In this document: positions 10,492-19,463 of the stretch, one piece after another
Layout: each line of letters opens with the position of its first letter
Position numbering within the stretch: position 1 is the first letter of the stretch
Position numbers and translations under genes: made by a program
Assembly: GCA_028279475.1 (NCBI GenBank)
Contig: JANQNR010000003.1
Location: 1 to 64,000 of the forward strand
Length of the DNA stretch: 64,000 bases
DNA from: Rickettsiales bacterium
GTDB lineage: Bacteria; Pseudomonadota; Alphaproteobacteria; Rickettsiales; UBA998
Reading direction: 5' to 3'
The notes under the pieces: model-generated
Seen by the model: only the letters and a program-made list of their open reading frames with translations
Databases searched by the model: none
What the model was told of the DNA's origin: nothing

Positions 10492-11535
10492 TTAAGCCGC
10501 CATCAACCCTGAGAGTGTCTGTGCATCAGGCTGTGGGCCTTCCTGCTGAATCACGGCGGCAGCGACCTTGTGACCTAAACTCAGGCTTTCATTACCACCT
10601 AGCCCGCTAAGCATTCCAGCCAGTACGCCACCCATAAATCCGTCCCCTGCACCAAGCGTATTGACTACATTTGGCACGGGTTGTGGCGGCTGGCGAAATA
10701 CGCCCTGTTCCGTGTGCAGATAAGGGATGGACTCGCCATGACTCATACAAAACACTCCTTGTGGTGCCCGGGAAAATACATAGTCCGCATGTTCAACGGC
10801 GGCAGTTTCAAACTCGGGAACCACATGCCCTTCATACAAGGCAAACAGCTCCGCCTCATTACCGAATACATAATGCGCATGGTCGTGCATTGTTTCCAGA
10901 AACAGGGCGTGGTGCCGCCTGACCTGCTCTGCGCCGAACAGGGAAAACCCTACCGGAATATGCTTTGATGCTGCATAGGCAAGAATATTTCTCCACAATT
11001 CATACCCTCCCGGCAACGCGGGCAACTCACCTTCTATCAGCACAATGTCCGCGCCTGCGATGGCTTCGTGAAGTTGTTCTATGGCAATTTCAGACATACT
11101 ATCGCCAAAATAGCGAGCAATAGCGCGTTCTCCATCCTCATCAGCTACGACATAGGAACGCGATGTCTCCCTGCCCGAACGCATCGTCGGCAAGAGCTGG
11201 ATATTGGCTGCGGTCATTGCTTCCGTAAAAATATTCCCGTAACGATCGTCGGCGCACACGGCAAAAAACGAACAGGACACGTCCGGACATAAGCGCGCAA
11301 CCGTACAGGCGGTATTCGCCATGGATCCCCCGGCAACCACATCAATACCATCCAACCCGGCCAACAACGTCTCAATCGGTGCTATCTGGCCTTCATGCAA
11401 CAAGTTACGTACACCGGGCGTTAAACCGTATTCTCCTCTCAAAAACCTATTCGCATATTGCCGATCAATTAATATGTCCGCTACCGGCATACCGATAAAC
11501 AGAATTCGCCTGGCTTCAGCGATAGACATGGTCAT
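10492..11535 (-). CDS. PfkB-family carbohydrate kinase, probable fructokinase
   Basis: A ribokinase-fold sugar or nucleoside kinase of 347 aa. The PfkB C-terminal signature NTLGAGDGFMGG gives the anion hole and catalytic aspartate, and the N-terminal half holds the GGSMANTA substrate loop. Some members of this shape are adenosine kinases, so substrate is uncertain. The gene starts inside the last codons of the hydrolase gene (ATGA overlap at 11532-11535), which points to fructose released from sucrose as the substrate. Cytoplasmic. Confidence 0.82.
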   Translation of the reverse strand: MTMSIAEARRILFIGMPVADILIDRQYANRFLRGEYGLTPGVRNLLHEGQIAPIETLLAGLDGIDVVAGGSMANTACTVARLCPDVSCSFFAVCADDRYGNIFTEAMTAANIQLLPTMRSGRETSRSYVVADEDGERAIARYFGDSMSEIAIEQLHEAIAGADIVLIEGELPALPGGYELWRNILAYAASKHIPVGFSLFGAEQVRRHHALFLETMHDHAHYVFGNEAELFALYEGHVVPEFETAAVEHADYVFSRAPQGVFCMSHGESIPYLHTEQGVFRQPPQPVPNVVNTLGAGDGFMGGVLAGMLSGLGGNESLSLGHKVAAAVIQQEGPQPDAQTLSGLMAA

Positions 11536-12665
11536 GACTCGGCTTCTTCCAACGAGAGATGGAAATCATGAAAATCAGTATTGGCCGGTTGAAAATGCGG
11601 CAGGGTACGTACCTTAGATATTCGCATACCACCAATGTTAGTATCAAAACCAAAAATCTCACCATTCATTTCAGCAATGACCTGACAGGCATATAAACAA
11701 TCTTCACCACGTCCCAGCAACGGCAAGCGCGCCTCCGGCGGCACCCAGGTCAGCGCGTGCTCATCGGGCGCTTTCGTACGTAACGTCTCCAATATGGTGT
11801 CAAAATCGACATAAAACCCGTAAAATCCATACTCGATCTCATGCGCTTGCGGTTTATGGGGAACATAAGCTGCATCATTCTTACAGCTATAGCAAATCAC
11901 CGGTTTTCCGGTGTTGCCATCGATGTATAGACGCGGCACCTCTGCTTCCGGCACATCCACAGCGTAAGTGATACCCGTCGCCTCCCAGTCGCGTAAATCA
12001 TTCGGACGCGTTGTTCTCAACAACCCGATGACACCGTGCTTGCCGTTACGCTCCCCTCTAATCCCATGCTCAAGTCCCTTACCATTCGCTGTCAGCAACA
12101 TATAGGCATGGTTATCACCGGGAATGCGAAACATAAACGGATCACGCCAGCCATGTACCGTGACGTCGCCTTTAATCGATTCCGTCGTGTAAAAGCGTGA
12201 ATCAGCATCAACATGCATCCCCTTCACACGTTGCCAGTTCACACAATCGTATGATGTAGCAAAACTGATATGCTGTGTCATTGGCTGCTTATCACCAAAC
12301 GAACACGGCGCATGCATATCGCGCGAGGTAAACGCCATCAGCTGCGTATTCTGTTCGCCGAATGTGATCTGACTTCCGGTCCAGATGGCCGTGTTATCAC
12401 GAGATTCCGTTAGCTCCGTCGCCGTAATCACGTTATGGTTATGATACTCGAAACTCTCGAAGTCACGGGTCGTAGCATACCCGATCTTCGCATAAAATCG
12501 GCATTCAAGATCAATCGCCAACGCGTGGTCGTCCACGTTTAGATAATAGACATGGAAGTGTTGTTGCCCCGCGTCATAACGGTACCACGAATCCCAGATA
12601 TAGGGCACGTCATTAGAGATCGGCATTACGTTTTGTTCCGTATCGTTGTTGGCATAGGTGTTCAT
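11532..12665 (-). CDS. cytoplasmic beta-fructosidase-like glycoside hydrolase (GH32/GH68-like)
   Basis: A five-bladed beta-propeller hydrolase of clan GH-J type, 377 aa, without a signal peptide. The three expected acidic motifs are visible: YIWDSWY near residue 24 (nucleophile aspartate), GWRDPF near residue 172 (transition-state stabiliser), and AEVPRLY near residue 241 (acid/base glutamate). The likely reaction is cleavage of sucrose or sucrose phosphate to hexoses inside the cell. GH43-like activity is the main alternative. It is the first gene of an operon with the PfkB kinase and faces the sucrose-phosphate synthase gene, so synthesis and breakdown genes are clustered. Confidence 0.75.
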   Translation of the reverse strand: MNTYANNDTEQNVMPISNDVPYIWDSWYRYDAGQQHFHVYYLNVDDHALAIDLECRFYAKIGYATTRDFESFEYHNHNVITATELTESRDNTAIWTGSQITFGEQNTQLMAFTSRDMHAPCSFGDKQPMTQHISFATSYDCVNWQRVKGMHVDADSRFYTTESIKGDVTVHGWRDPFMFRIPGDNHAYMLLTANGKGLEHGIRGERNGKHGVIGLLRTTRPNDLRDWEATGITYAVDVPEAEVPRLYIDGNTGKPVICYSCKNDAAYVPHKPQAHEIEYGFYGFYVDFDTILETLRTKAPDEHALTWVPPEARLPLLGRGEDCLYACQVIAEMNGEIFGFDTNIGGMRISKVRTLPHFQPANTDFHDFHLSLEEAES

Positions 12666-12738
12666 GGGGTTTACTCAATTGCTAAACCATGCCCTATATC
12701 AGAGCGAGCGCGGTTTACAACAAAAAATTGAAGGAAAT

Positions 12739-14445
12739 TTATGTCATGCCTACAGTGGCAGAACCGGGTGATAACGTGTTGCCTTGCCGATACTGCACGG
12801 AACCGACGACATGATCTGGCATTGCATCCATATCTGGCTTAGTACTGATCTTAGATACATTATTTTTGCCAGGCTTAGTGACTGGCGAGGGTGTTTCTTT
12901 ATGTCGCTTGAGACCACTTTGCTGTATAAATGGATTATGTTCGATTTGTTTGGTGGCAGTCGTAATGATCTCCGCCATCTCATCTGGTGCTACATCCTTA
13001 ACATCGCGATCCATATCCAGCGCCGCCGTCATCAAGGCAATCGCCTCATCACGTGATTCTTTCGGTACGTTTAAGGCTGTCTGCGCCGCACGAGAAAAGA
13101 GTTCTTCATACCGTATGGCGGGATCATCTGATTCCAATGCATTCTTCGAACTAACTAGTGTCAAGATCGTTGCTGCCGTGTAGAAGATGGCCATCGCGGT
13201 TGGCATGATCCACATGATATTCCCGCTATTGGCCGCCTTGTGACTAAGGCGAGCTGCATCCATCTCTTCTTCTAATGTATTCAGAAGATTTTTCACTTCC
13301 TTATAATCAGAGCTAACTTTACCTGCTCCATCAACCGTGCCACGCATATTTCCTAGTTCAGCGCGTGCCGCATCCATTTCTTTTGTTAGCTGCTCTATAA
13401 CATCGGCGGTGGGCACCCTTTCAACGGGGGCGTTGGATGCTCTATCTTTCTTGAAATCCATGGCCTTATCTTTTGATGTCTTATAAAACTTCGGAATATC
13501 TGCGTATAGTGACCCGCTATTGATCAGATTACATACCCCCAAAAAGGACATGGGTGATCCCTGAATCCAGGATTGTATTTTACCTATTACGGAATCCTGT
13601 AATTCTGGGTTTTGCTCTTCGATTGGCACTTCTTTGGCAAACATCGCCACCAATGAGCCGACCAGTGAACTAAGACCAGCGCCTGCAATTCCGAATTCCT
13701 TCCGCTGCAAACCATTGACAATCATCAATACATTATTGACTGCCCCCATTCCTTCATTGATCTTAATCAGGTTGTCAGCGACATATTGGTCAAGCTTCTT
13801 GGCAACGGTCTCATGATCCTTGACCTTGGCCAGCATCTTGTCAAGGTCAGTGGTGGTATTATCAATCCCGTAATGTGCCAGGAACTTCTGCGTTTTTGCA
13901 ATTGTCTCGTCCGGCGACATCGCCTCTGCACCATTACCATAATGAAAATAGTTCCAGTTATTCACAAAGAAAATTAATGCAATCAATGCCTTGGTTGGAT
14001 CATCCTCCAGACGAGCACGCGCCAAAAGCGCCATATTTCCCAGAAAACCAGCAATACCCTGCGCCTTTAGCGCGCCATTATGCCGGAAACTTTCCATCCT
14101 GTTTCTGAGGCCAGGAGCAATCTCATCACTGCGAGCAGGCGCATCGGAAACCTTTGGCGTGCCGAACGTGTATCCCGTATTTTGAAGCTTCTCCAACAGC
14201 TCTTCCGGCTTTTTAAAGCCATAGACGACCAGTGAATGCCGTCCATCTTCATATCGGGGATAACTTCTGAGACCGTAATGCCCCAACAAGGTCATCTGGG
14301 CATCGGCAATTTTTTCATTTGCTGCCTTATCTTTTGCATCCGGAGCATACAGAACGGCACGCTTCTCACCGCTAAGAGTCTGGCATATATCCATCTCCTT
14401 GATCGCGGAGTTGCCTCCCCATTGATACCGTTTGCTTTTTGCCAT
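12739..14445 (-). CDS. large orphan protein, 568 aa, with hydrophobic segments
   Basis: I recognise no domain. The N-terminus is basic (MAKSKRYQWGG). The middle holds a hydrophobic stretch (ALIALIFFVNNW, about residue 155), and a clear membrane-like helix (IMWIMPTAMAIFYTAATILTLV) occurs near residue 410. Long helical, partly coiled-coil-like segments lie between, and the C-terminal 80 residues are polar and low-complexity. No signal peptide is visible. AGAAGGG lies just before the ATG at 14445. It shares its strand with the downstream hydrolase operon and the upstream glucosaminidase gene but is separated from both by gaps. Confidence 0.65.
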   Translation of the reverse strand: MAKSKRYQWGGNSAIKEMDICQTLSGEKRAVLYAPDAKDKAANEKIADAQMTLLGHYGLRSYPRYEDGRHSLVVYGFKKPEELLEKLQNTGYTFGTPKVSDAPARSDEIAPGLRNRMESFRHNGALKAQGIAGFLGNMALLARARLEDDPTKALIALIFFVNNWNYFHYGNGAEAMSPDETIAKTQKFLAHYGIDNTTTDLDKMLAKVKDHETVAKKLDQYVADNLIKINEGMGAVNNVLMIVNGLQRKEFGIAGAGLSSLVGSLVAMFAKEVPIEEQNPELQDSVIGKIQSWIQGSPMSFLGVCNLINSGSLYADIPKFYKTSKDKAMDFKKDRASNAPVERVPTADVIEQLTKEMDAARAELGNMRGTVDGAGKVSSDYKEVKNLLNTLEEEMDAARLSHKAANSGNIMWIMPTAMAIFYTAATILTLVSSKNALESDDPAIRYEELFSRAAQTALNVPKESRDEAIALMTAALDMDRDVKDVAPDEMAEIITTATKQIEHNPFIQQSGLKRHKETPSPVTKPGKNNVSKISTKPDMDAMPDHVVGSVQYRQGNTLSPGSATVGMT

Positions 14446-14567
14446 ACCCTTCTAAACGTTACATTTCCTCAATTATTAGAATAACGGATTTATGTGACAA
14501 CTTGAAGACGGTGCGGCGCACAAAAACTGATTTTTTTCGGGAACATATGGCCTTTTTTAGGATACGC

Positions 14568-15548
14568 CTAGGATAGCGTCAACTGGTTCTCAGAACCTGA
14601 CTTAGTCAGTGGTGGGGTAGCCGGCGGGGTGAGTGATGGAACCTCCGTATCGCTCATCACCATCGGCGTGTAGCGATACTTCTCAGATTGAGACTGTGCG
14701 GTCGCCACATTTTCTTTAGTCTTTTGTTTTTGCTGGCCAATTGCCTGGTGATGCCGGCCATCAGCAATAATGGTCTCGCGGGGGTCGGGCGCATTTTCCT
14801 CTTTATTTCCTGCCCAACCGGAAAGCATTGATCCAAAGAATGTTAGAATCATGCCCAAAAACCCAAGAACCCCTTGAAACAACCCGCCCAAAAACCCTAG
14901 TGGGTCATTGTCTTTTTTCTTCTCAGAGTCTGAAGAAGACGTAGTGTGCGCTGTCGTATTGCTTGTGGATGCCGGTGTATAGGACGCCGGCTGGTAGGCA
15001 TATTGGGTGGTTTGTTGCCCGGCGGAGGCGATTTGCGTTGTCGAACCGGCATCACTAATACCTGCCTGAATTATATCACTATAGGTTTTATTGATATTTT
15101 TAAGTTTTTGAGGATATTTCGTATCCGTTGCATATCCCGCATCTTTCACCGCTTGCGCAGCAGCGCCAATGCTGGAAGTTTTCCAAACGCCCGCATAGCG
15201 ATCTTTCTCCATGAACTTACGGTAGCCCTTAACGGCATCTTCAAGGTTAGCATAACGGGCGAAATCCGCATCTATGTAATAAGAAGCACCGTTAGCTGTC
15301 TCTTCTCTGGTGTTTTTCTTAATGCTGTCCTGGCCAGGCACTGCCTTGATACCAAAAAAGTTATTGCCTTCTTTAGCCAATTTCGAAGCAAGAACATACT
15401 CACCGTTAGCATTCTTTTCTACACCAGATTCGAGAATAGCCTGCGTGACGCACAGCTCCGCCATGACCGGATTATCCGGAAATACCTTCGCTGCGGCGCT
15501 AGCAAGTGCTTTGACAGTAGCCATCCTATCACTATACCATATTTCCAC
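14568..15548 (-). CDS. glucosaminidase-domain peptidoglycan hydrolase without signal peptide
   Basis: Residues about 25-165 match the FlgJ/LytG-type glucosaminidase fold: TQAILESG carries the catalytic glutamate, then SKLAKEGNNFFGIKA and YRKFMEKDRYAGVW. These enzymes cut the glycan strands of peptidoglycan. There is no N-terminal signal peptide. A Ser/Thr-rich linker leads to one strongly hydrophobic helix (about residues 218-245) and a polar tail. That layout could suit an endolysin-like, contact-delivered or inner-membrane-anchored enzyme; the route to the wall is unknown. The second methionine (15524) is an equally possible start. Confidence 0.8.
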   Translation of the reverse strand: MEIWYSDRMATVKALASAAAKVFPDNPVMAELCVTQAILESGVEKNANGEYVLASKLAKEGNNFFGIKAVPGQDSIKKNTREETANGASYYIDADFARYANLEDAVKGYRKFMEKDRYAGVWKTSSIGAAAQAVKDAGYATDTKYPQKLKNINKTYSDIIQAGISDAGSTTQIASAGQQTTQYAYQPASYTPASTSNTTAHTTSSSDSEKKKDNDPLGFLGGLFQGVLGFLGMILTFFGSMLSGWAGNKEENAPDPRETIIADGRHHQAIGQQKQKTKENVATAQSQSEKYRYTPMVMSDTEVPSLTPPATPPLTKSGSENQLTLS

Positions 15549-15613
15549 ATATACTGCATGACAGTTCCGTGAAACTTGGCAGTTTATTTGGTGTTATTGA
15601 TAGGAGTGCTTTA

Positions 15614-16282
15614 TTACTTCAATGATTCATCAAATAACGGGGCGACGTCTTTACCGGCCTCCCCCGCCTGTTCCGTTGGCATGGTCACGAAATGCGCATT
15701 GACGGCCACCACGTCCGCCACCGTGTCCGTTGCTTCCCATTCGCCCTTACCGACACCGAATTTCAGGCGACTGAGCGTCACCGTCGCATTGGCCACGACT
15801 TTCCCCTCCTGTCCAGCGCTCAGAATGAAGAAAAACTTCACCGGATGCGTTTGCCCCAGCAACGTCAGACGGCCATAGCCGTGATAGGTATTATGGGTGT
15901 TTTTCTCGAAATCCTTTACTTCAAAGATAGCCATCGGATTCTGCTTCACATCCAGCCATGGCTTGGTTGCTAAGTTTTCTGCCACCTCGTCATAATCCGC
16001 TGTGATGGTATCAGGCTTTAGATGCACCACCACTTTCACATGGCTGTTCTCCAGATCATCCGGGTAGAAATGAATATCCGCATCATAGTCCGTGAACCGA
16101 CCGGCGGCACCGGCATTATTTACCGTGGCCGTAAACTGAATAAAGCTCTCCTCCTCAATAATCGTATGGGTTGCCGCATGTACGGAAACGGCAGAAGACA
16201 GCATCATGACAAACAGGGCGAAGAAACCGACTATGCCTTTCCCGATTCCCGATTCCCGATTCCCGATTCCTGCGCTCACCAT
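15614..16282 (-). CDS. YceI-family periplasmic protein
   Basis: YceI lipocalin-like beta-barrel, 222 aa, of the kind that binds isoprenoid lipids. A signal peptide is visible (hydrophobic FFALFVMMLSSAVSV, cut near VHA-A), followed by YceI strand patterns such as DADIHFYPDDLENS and GRLTLLGQTHPV. The start ATG overlaps the end of the cytochrome b561 gene, so it is probably translated from the same mRNA. The region before the signal peptide core is encoded by four 7-bp tandem repeats, which is unusual. Confidence 0.85.
   Translation of the reverse strand: MVSAGIGNRESGIGKGIVGFFALFVMMLSSAVSVHAATHTIIEEESFIQFTATVNNAGAAGRFTDYDADIHFYPDDLENSHVKVVVHLKPDTITADYDEVAENLATKPWLDVKQNPMAIFEVKDFEKNTHNTYHGYGRLTLLGQTHPVKFFFILSAGQEGKVVANATVTLSRLKFGVGKGEWEATDTVADVVAVNAHFVTMPTEQAGEAGKDVAPLFDESLK
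16241..16268. repeat. heptanucleotide tandem repeat (CCCGATT)x4
   Basis: Four perfect tandem copies of CCCGATT lie inside the 5-prime coding region of the YceI gene and encode GIGNRESGIG. A unit of seven is not a multiple of three, so gain or loss of one unit shifts the frame just before the signal peptide core. A related array (CCAATTC-type units) sits at 28854-28884 in dnaE. Confidence 0.85.
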
Positions 16283-16818
16283 GGCAACATCCTTTTCAGC
16301 ACATTGTCCTTATAACGAAAATGGTGCAGCAATGCAGCGAGCACATGCAGGGCAATCAGTGCCATCAATACCAACGCCCCGGTCTCATGGATTTCCTCCA
16401 GCAGATGTGCCAGTTCCTTATCCTTTCCAACCAGATCGGGCAGGGTAAACCAGCCAAACACCGACACTGGAAATCCATAGGCCGACGACATCATCCAACC
16501 GGTGATCGGCATCAGAAACATGAACCCATACAGTGCAGCATGGCCAGCTTTTGCCGCTAGTTTCTGAAATGCATCGAGCGTATCAGGCAGCATCACCGAA
16601 GGCGTTATTAGTTTCCACGTGATACGCAAAATCACCAGTCCCAGTAAAATGCTGCCAATAGACTTATGCAGATCGTAGAGTTTCAGCTTATCCGGGGAAA
16701 GCTCCAATCCATCCATATACAACCCCACCGCCAGCATCCCGATGATACCCAACGCCATTCCCCAGTGAAAGGTTTTTGCCAACCAGCCATAAGACTCTGC
16801 GGTGTTGTGCAGTCCCAT
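16276..16818 (-). CDS. cytochrome b561 family protein
   Basis: A four-helix inner-membrane di-haem cytochrome of 180 aa. Haem-ligand histidines are visible in each helix: KTFHWGMA, YDLHKSIG, KAGHAALYGF and LIALHVLAALLHHF. Members pass electrons between the quinone pool and periplasmic partners or superoxide. It starts one base after the stop of the upstream YceI gene and overlaps the start of the second one. The YceI-b561-YceI order is a recurrent arrangement in proteobacteria and suggests that the YceI proteins serve a quinone-linked redox function. Confidence 0.92.
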   Translation of the reverse strand: MGLHNTAESYGWLAKTFHWGMALGIIGMLAVGLYMDGLELSPDKLKLYDLHKSIGSILLGLVILRITWKLITPSVMLPDTLDAFQKLAAKAGHAALYGFMFLMPITGWMMSSAYGFPVSVFGWFTLPDLVGKDKELAHLLEEIHETGALVLMALIALHVLAALLHHFRYKDNVLKRMLPW

Positions 16819-16819
16819 G

Positions 16820-17416
16820 TCAGTAGCTCTCACCTTCTTTCAACGGACGCTCGACCTCGGCTTCAATCAGTAGATGCACCTCATCACCGACAACCGGCAC
16901 ATAGGTATCAAAGCCCCATTCACTTCGCTTAAAGACACCTTTGGCAGAGAACCCGGCTTTATATGTTTTGCGCCATTTATCATAGCCATGCTTGTTAAGC
17001 GTCACGTCCAATGTCAATGGCTTCGTCACTCCACGCAACGTAAAGTCACCAGTCACCTGCGCCGTATTTTCACCGGTAGTCATGATCTTCGTACTTTTAA
17101 AGGTCGCTTCCGGAAACTCCTCGGAATTGAAAAACTCCTTTCCTTGCAGCTTCTTGTCAAAATCCGGCAAATCCGTATCAATGCCCGCCGGTTTAATGAC
17201 GATGTTAACGGCGCTCTCCTCCGGCTTGTCAAAGTCCAGCATCACGGTGCCGTCATACTCCTGAAACTCTGCCACAAATTTGGAAAACCCGGCATGGTCG
17301 ATTTTAAACAGGATATTGGTATGTGCTTTGTCAAAGGTGTAACTATCCGCCGCTTGTACTGAGGGCGATGCCAATGCGATAGCGAAGGTTGCAATCCATG
17401 CCGTAAAAAATTTCAT
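16820..17416 (-). CDS. YceI-family periplasmic protein
   Basis: Second YceI protein of the cluster, 198 aa, close to the usual length. It has a clear signal peptide (MKFFTAWIATFAIALASPSVQA, cut near residue 22). The mature protein begins YTFDKAHTNILFKIDHAGFS, typical of the family, with the conserved GDFTLRGVTKPLTLDV block. It is likely a lipocalin-like lipid binder in the periplasm and the first gene of the YceI-b561-YceI unit. Confidence 0.92.
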   Translation of the reverse strand: MKFFTAWIATFAIALASPSVQAADSYTFDKAHTNILFKIDHAGFSKFVAEFQEYDGTVMLDFDKPEESAVNIVIKPAGIDTDLPDFDKKLQGKEFFNSEEFPEATFKSTKIMTTGENTAQVTGDFTLRGVTKPLTLDVTLNKHGYDKWRKTYKAGFSAKGVFKRSEWGFDTYVPVVGDEVHLLIEAEVERPLKEGESY

Positions 17417-17447
17417 GATGTTCTCCCTAATGTCATTCTTTGCTTTC

Positions 17448-17557
17448 CGTCATTCCAGGCGGAGCGAATGCGTAGACCCGGAACCCATCTATCAACATGC
17501 AAGAACCATGATGGATTCCGGATATGCTCGCCTCCTTGCTCGCATTCCGGAATGACG
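17448..17557. repeat. intergenic inverted repeat of the CGTCATTCC / GGAATGACG type
   Basis: An inverted-repeat unit opens with CGTCATTCC and closes with GGAATGACG, with further pairing inside. It fills the gap between thiE and the YceI operon. Relatives lie at 25720, 41757 and 45873. This is the common extragenic hairpin class found between operons in many alphaproteobacteria; it may act as a weak transcript end. Confidence 0.75.
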
Positions 17558-17558
17558 A

Positions 17559-18245
17559 TTATCCTTTTAATATAGCGACAAATTCCTCTACCGCAACCGC
17601 CGGGCTGTCCGGATGATTCCAAACACTTGAAAGCGCGGCAATAAAGTCTGCTCCCGCTTCTACTAACGGCGCAGCATTGGCTGGCGTAATGCCACCAATC
17701 GCAACACAGGGCAACACCACATGCGTTGTCCACCATGCCAGAATTTCCGGCTCCGGCGTGCCCCAATGCGCCAATGCCTCTGGCGATTTGGATGCGGTGG
17801 GATAAAACGCCCCGAACGCAACATAATCTGCCCCCTGCTCGCCTGCATCCATCGCCAGGTGTTTCGAGGCATGGCAACTCATGCCAATCACTGCTTCCTC
17901 TCCCATCAACGCCCGCGCCTCGGCAATGGCAACGTCTTCCTGCCCCAGATGGACGCCATCCGCACCGATCTCCGCCGCCAAAGCAGGATTGTCATTGAGG
18001 ATAAAAGGAACGCTGGCATTCCGACATACAGGTAGCAGTAAGTCAGCGGCACGTTTGATTGTATCGCTATCTGCACTGGGGTCGGTCAGCTGTCCCGCCT
18101 CCGCTGCGCCCGGCTGTTTCAGACGCAACTGAAACGCGCCGACATACTCACCTCCGGCATCTAGTGCTGCCGCCAGCTGGTTACGAAATAGCGCCACATC
18201 CGGAATCACAGGCGGAGAAATAAGGTAGAGCAAGGTATTAGTCAT
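17559..18245 (-). CDS. thiE: thiamine phosphate synthase
   Basis: TIM-barrel enzyme joining HMP pyrophosphate and thiazole phosphate to thiamine phosphate (228 aa). Family signatures are the QLRLK strand near residue 42, ILNDNPALAAEIGADGVHLGQED (pyrophosphate and metal site), a short GMSCHAS version of the substrate loop, and the phosphate-binding AIGGI plus ALSSV near the C-terminus. GAGG lies before the ATG at 18245; a TTG three codons earlier is less likely. It is a single gene, with no TPP riboswitch in the short upstream gap. Confidence 0.9.
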   Translation of the reverse strand: MTNTLLYLISPPVIPDVALFRNQLAAALDAGGEYVGAFQLRLKQPGAAEAGQLTDPSADSDTIKRAADLLLPVCRNASVPFILNDNPALAAEIGADGVHLGQEDVAIAEARALMGEEAVIGMSCHASKHLAMDAGEQGADYVAFGAFYPTASKSPEALAHWGTPEPEILAWWTTHVVLPCVAIGGITPANAAPLVEAGADFIAALSSVWNHPDSPAVAVEEFVAILKG

Positions 18246-18311
18246 AGGCCTCAATTTTTTTGGTTAATTTAACTTGTCACTCCCTCTTTGCCAAGATATA
18301 GCTGAATCATT

Positions 18312-19376
18312 ATGCAGATTATCATCCTCGGTGCCCACCGTTCCGGCACATCCATGGTTACCCGTCTGGTGAATATGATGGGTGCCTATTTTGGTCTTGG
18401 TGAAGTCTCGATCGGTGCCAATAGCGAGAACCCGAAAGGCTTCTGGGAACGCGCCGACGTCATCGCCGCCAATGACGCCATTCTTAAACATTACGGCTGC
18501 GGCTGGAACAAGCTGGAAGACTGGCGCTTCTTCGATCAGATTGCCAATGGCGATGCTGGCGCACTGGCAGACACCACAACATCCATGCAGGGCATCATTA
18601 CCGAGCTGGATGAAAGCCGCCCCTGGGTGATGAAAGACCCGCGCCTGTGCCTCACCTACCCGTTCTGGAAACCGCTACTGGAAAACCCAGTGATTGTCTG
18701 TGTTTATCGCAATCCGCAAGAAATCGCCTATTCGCTGAAAACCCGCAATAATATCGCCTTTGCCCACAGTATGGCGCTGTGGGAATATTATGCTACCGGC
18801 ATTACCAATGCTCTGCGTGGTTCGGCGGTGGCATACGTGTCGCATGATGCACTACTGGCCGATCCGGTCGGCACGACGCAACGCCTATGTGAAGATTTGC
18901 AGACGCTTGGTGTGACGGGGTTGAACGCGCCGTCGGAAGCGGAAATCACCGCGTTCGTTGATCCGTCCCTATACCGCTCGCGCGGAGATGTCGGTGCTAT
19001 CTCCGATATGGTGACCGATTATCAGAAACGCCTGATGGCCTATGTCAGTGGACAGGAAACGGTGCCGGAAACACTGCAACATCCAACAGAACTGGCCAAA
19101 GATTTGGCAGCTGCCTTAAATGAGAACATTGATGTTCAGGAAAAGCTGGAAGAACATAACCACCGTTATTCTCAGGTCATCCAGGAAAAGAACGAGTTGG
19201 AGAACCGCCTGGAGAGCATTCGCCGTGAGCATGACGCCGTGCGGGAACAATATGAGCGCATGGTGGAGCGCGAGCAGGCCAATATCCGTTATTTGCGGGA
19301 ATCCACCAGCTGGCGGTTGGGGAATGGCATTGTCAAATGCCTACGCACCCTGACATTCCAGGGCGCGAAATCGTAA
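18312..19376 (+). CDS. sulfotransferase-family protein with C-terminal coiled coil
   Basis: A PAPS-type sulfotransferase fold of 354 aa. Residues 1-240 show the 5-prime phosphosulfate loop GAHRSGTSMVTR at the N-terminus and the 3-prime phosphate motif VYRNPQEIAYSLKTRN. Residues about 265-335 form a charged coiled coil (QEKNELENRLESIRRE), ending in STSWRLG, a tail often seen on surface-polysaccharide glycosyltransferases. The likely role is sulfation of a glycan or another surface substrate; the acceptor is unknown. The next gene is a glycosyltransferase on the same strand, after a repeat-filled gap. Confidence 0.8.
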   Translation: MQIIILGAHRSGTSMVTRLVNMMGAYFGLGEVSIGANSENPKGFWERADVIAANDAILKHYGCGWNKLEDWRFFDQIANGDAGALADTTTSMQGIITELDESRPWVMKDPRLCLTYPFWKPLLENPVIVCVYRNPQEIAYSLKTRNNIAFAHSMALWEYYATGITNALRGSAVAYVSHDALLADPVGTTQRLCEDLQTLGVTGLNAPSEAEITAFVDPSLYRSRGDVGAISDMVTDYQKRLMAYVSGQETVPETLQHPTELAKDLAAALNENIDVQEKLEEHNHRYSQVIQEKNELENRLESIRREHDAVREQYERMVEREQANIRYLRESTSWRLGNGIVKCLRTLTFQGAKS

Positions 19377-19463
19377 GTTCCACCTCGCATTATCACGATA
19401 TGCTTGAAGTGCCCATAACCGTCATTCCGGAAGACGAGCCTGCCAAGAGTTCAAATATATTCC

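Noticed and set aside
18246-18311. TPP riboswitch before thiE
   Set aside because: Only 66 bases separate thiE from the divergent gene and no THI-box pattern is present.
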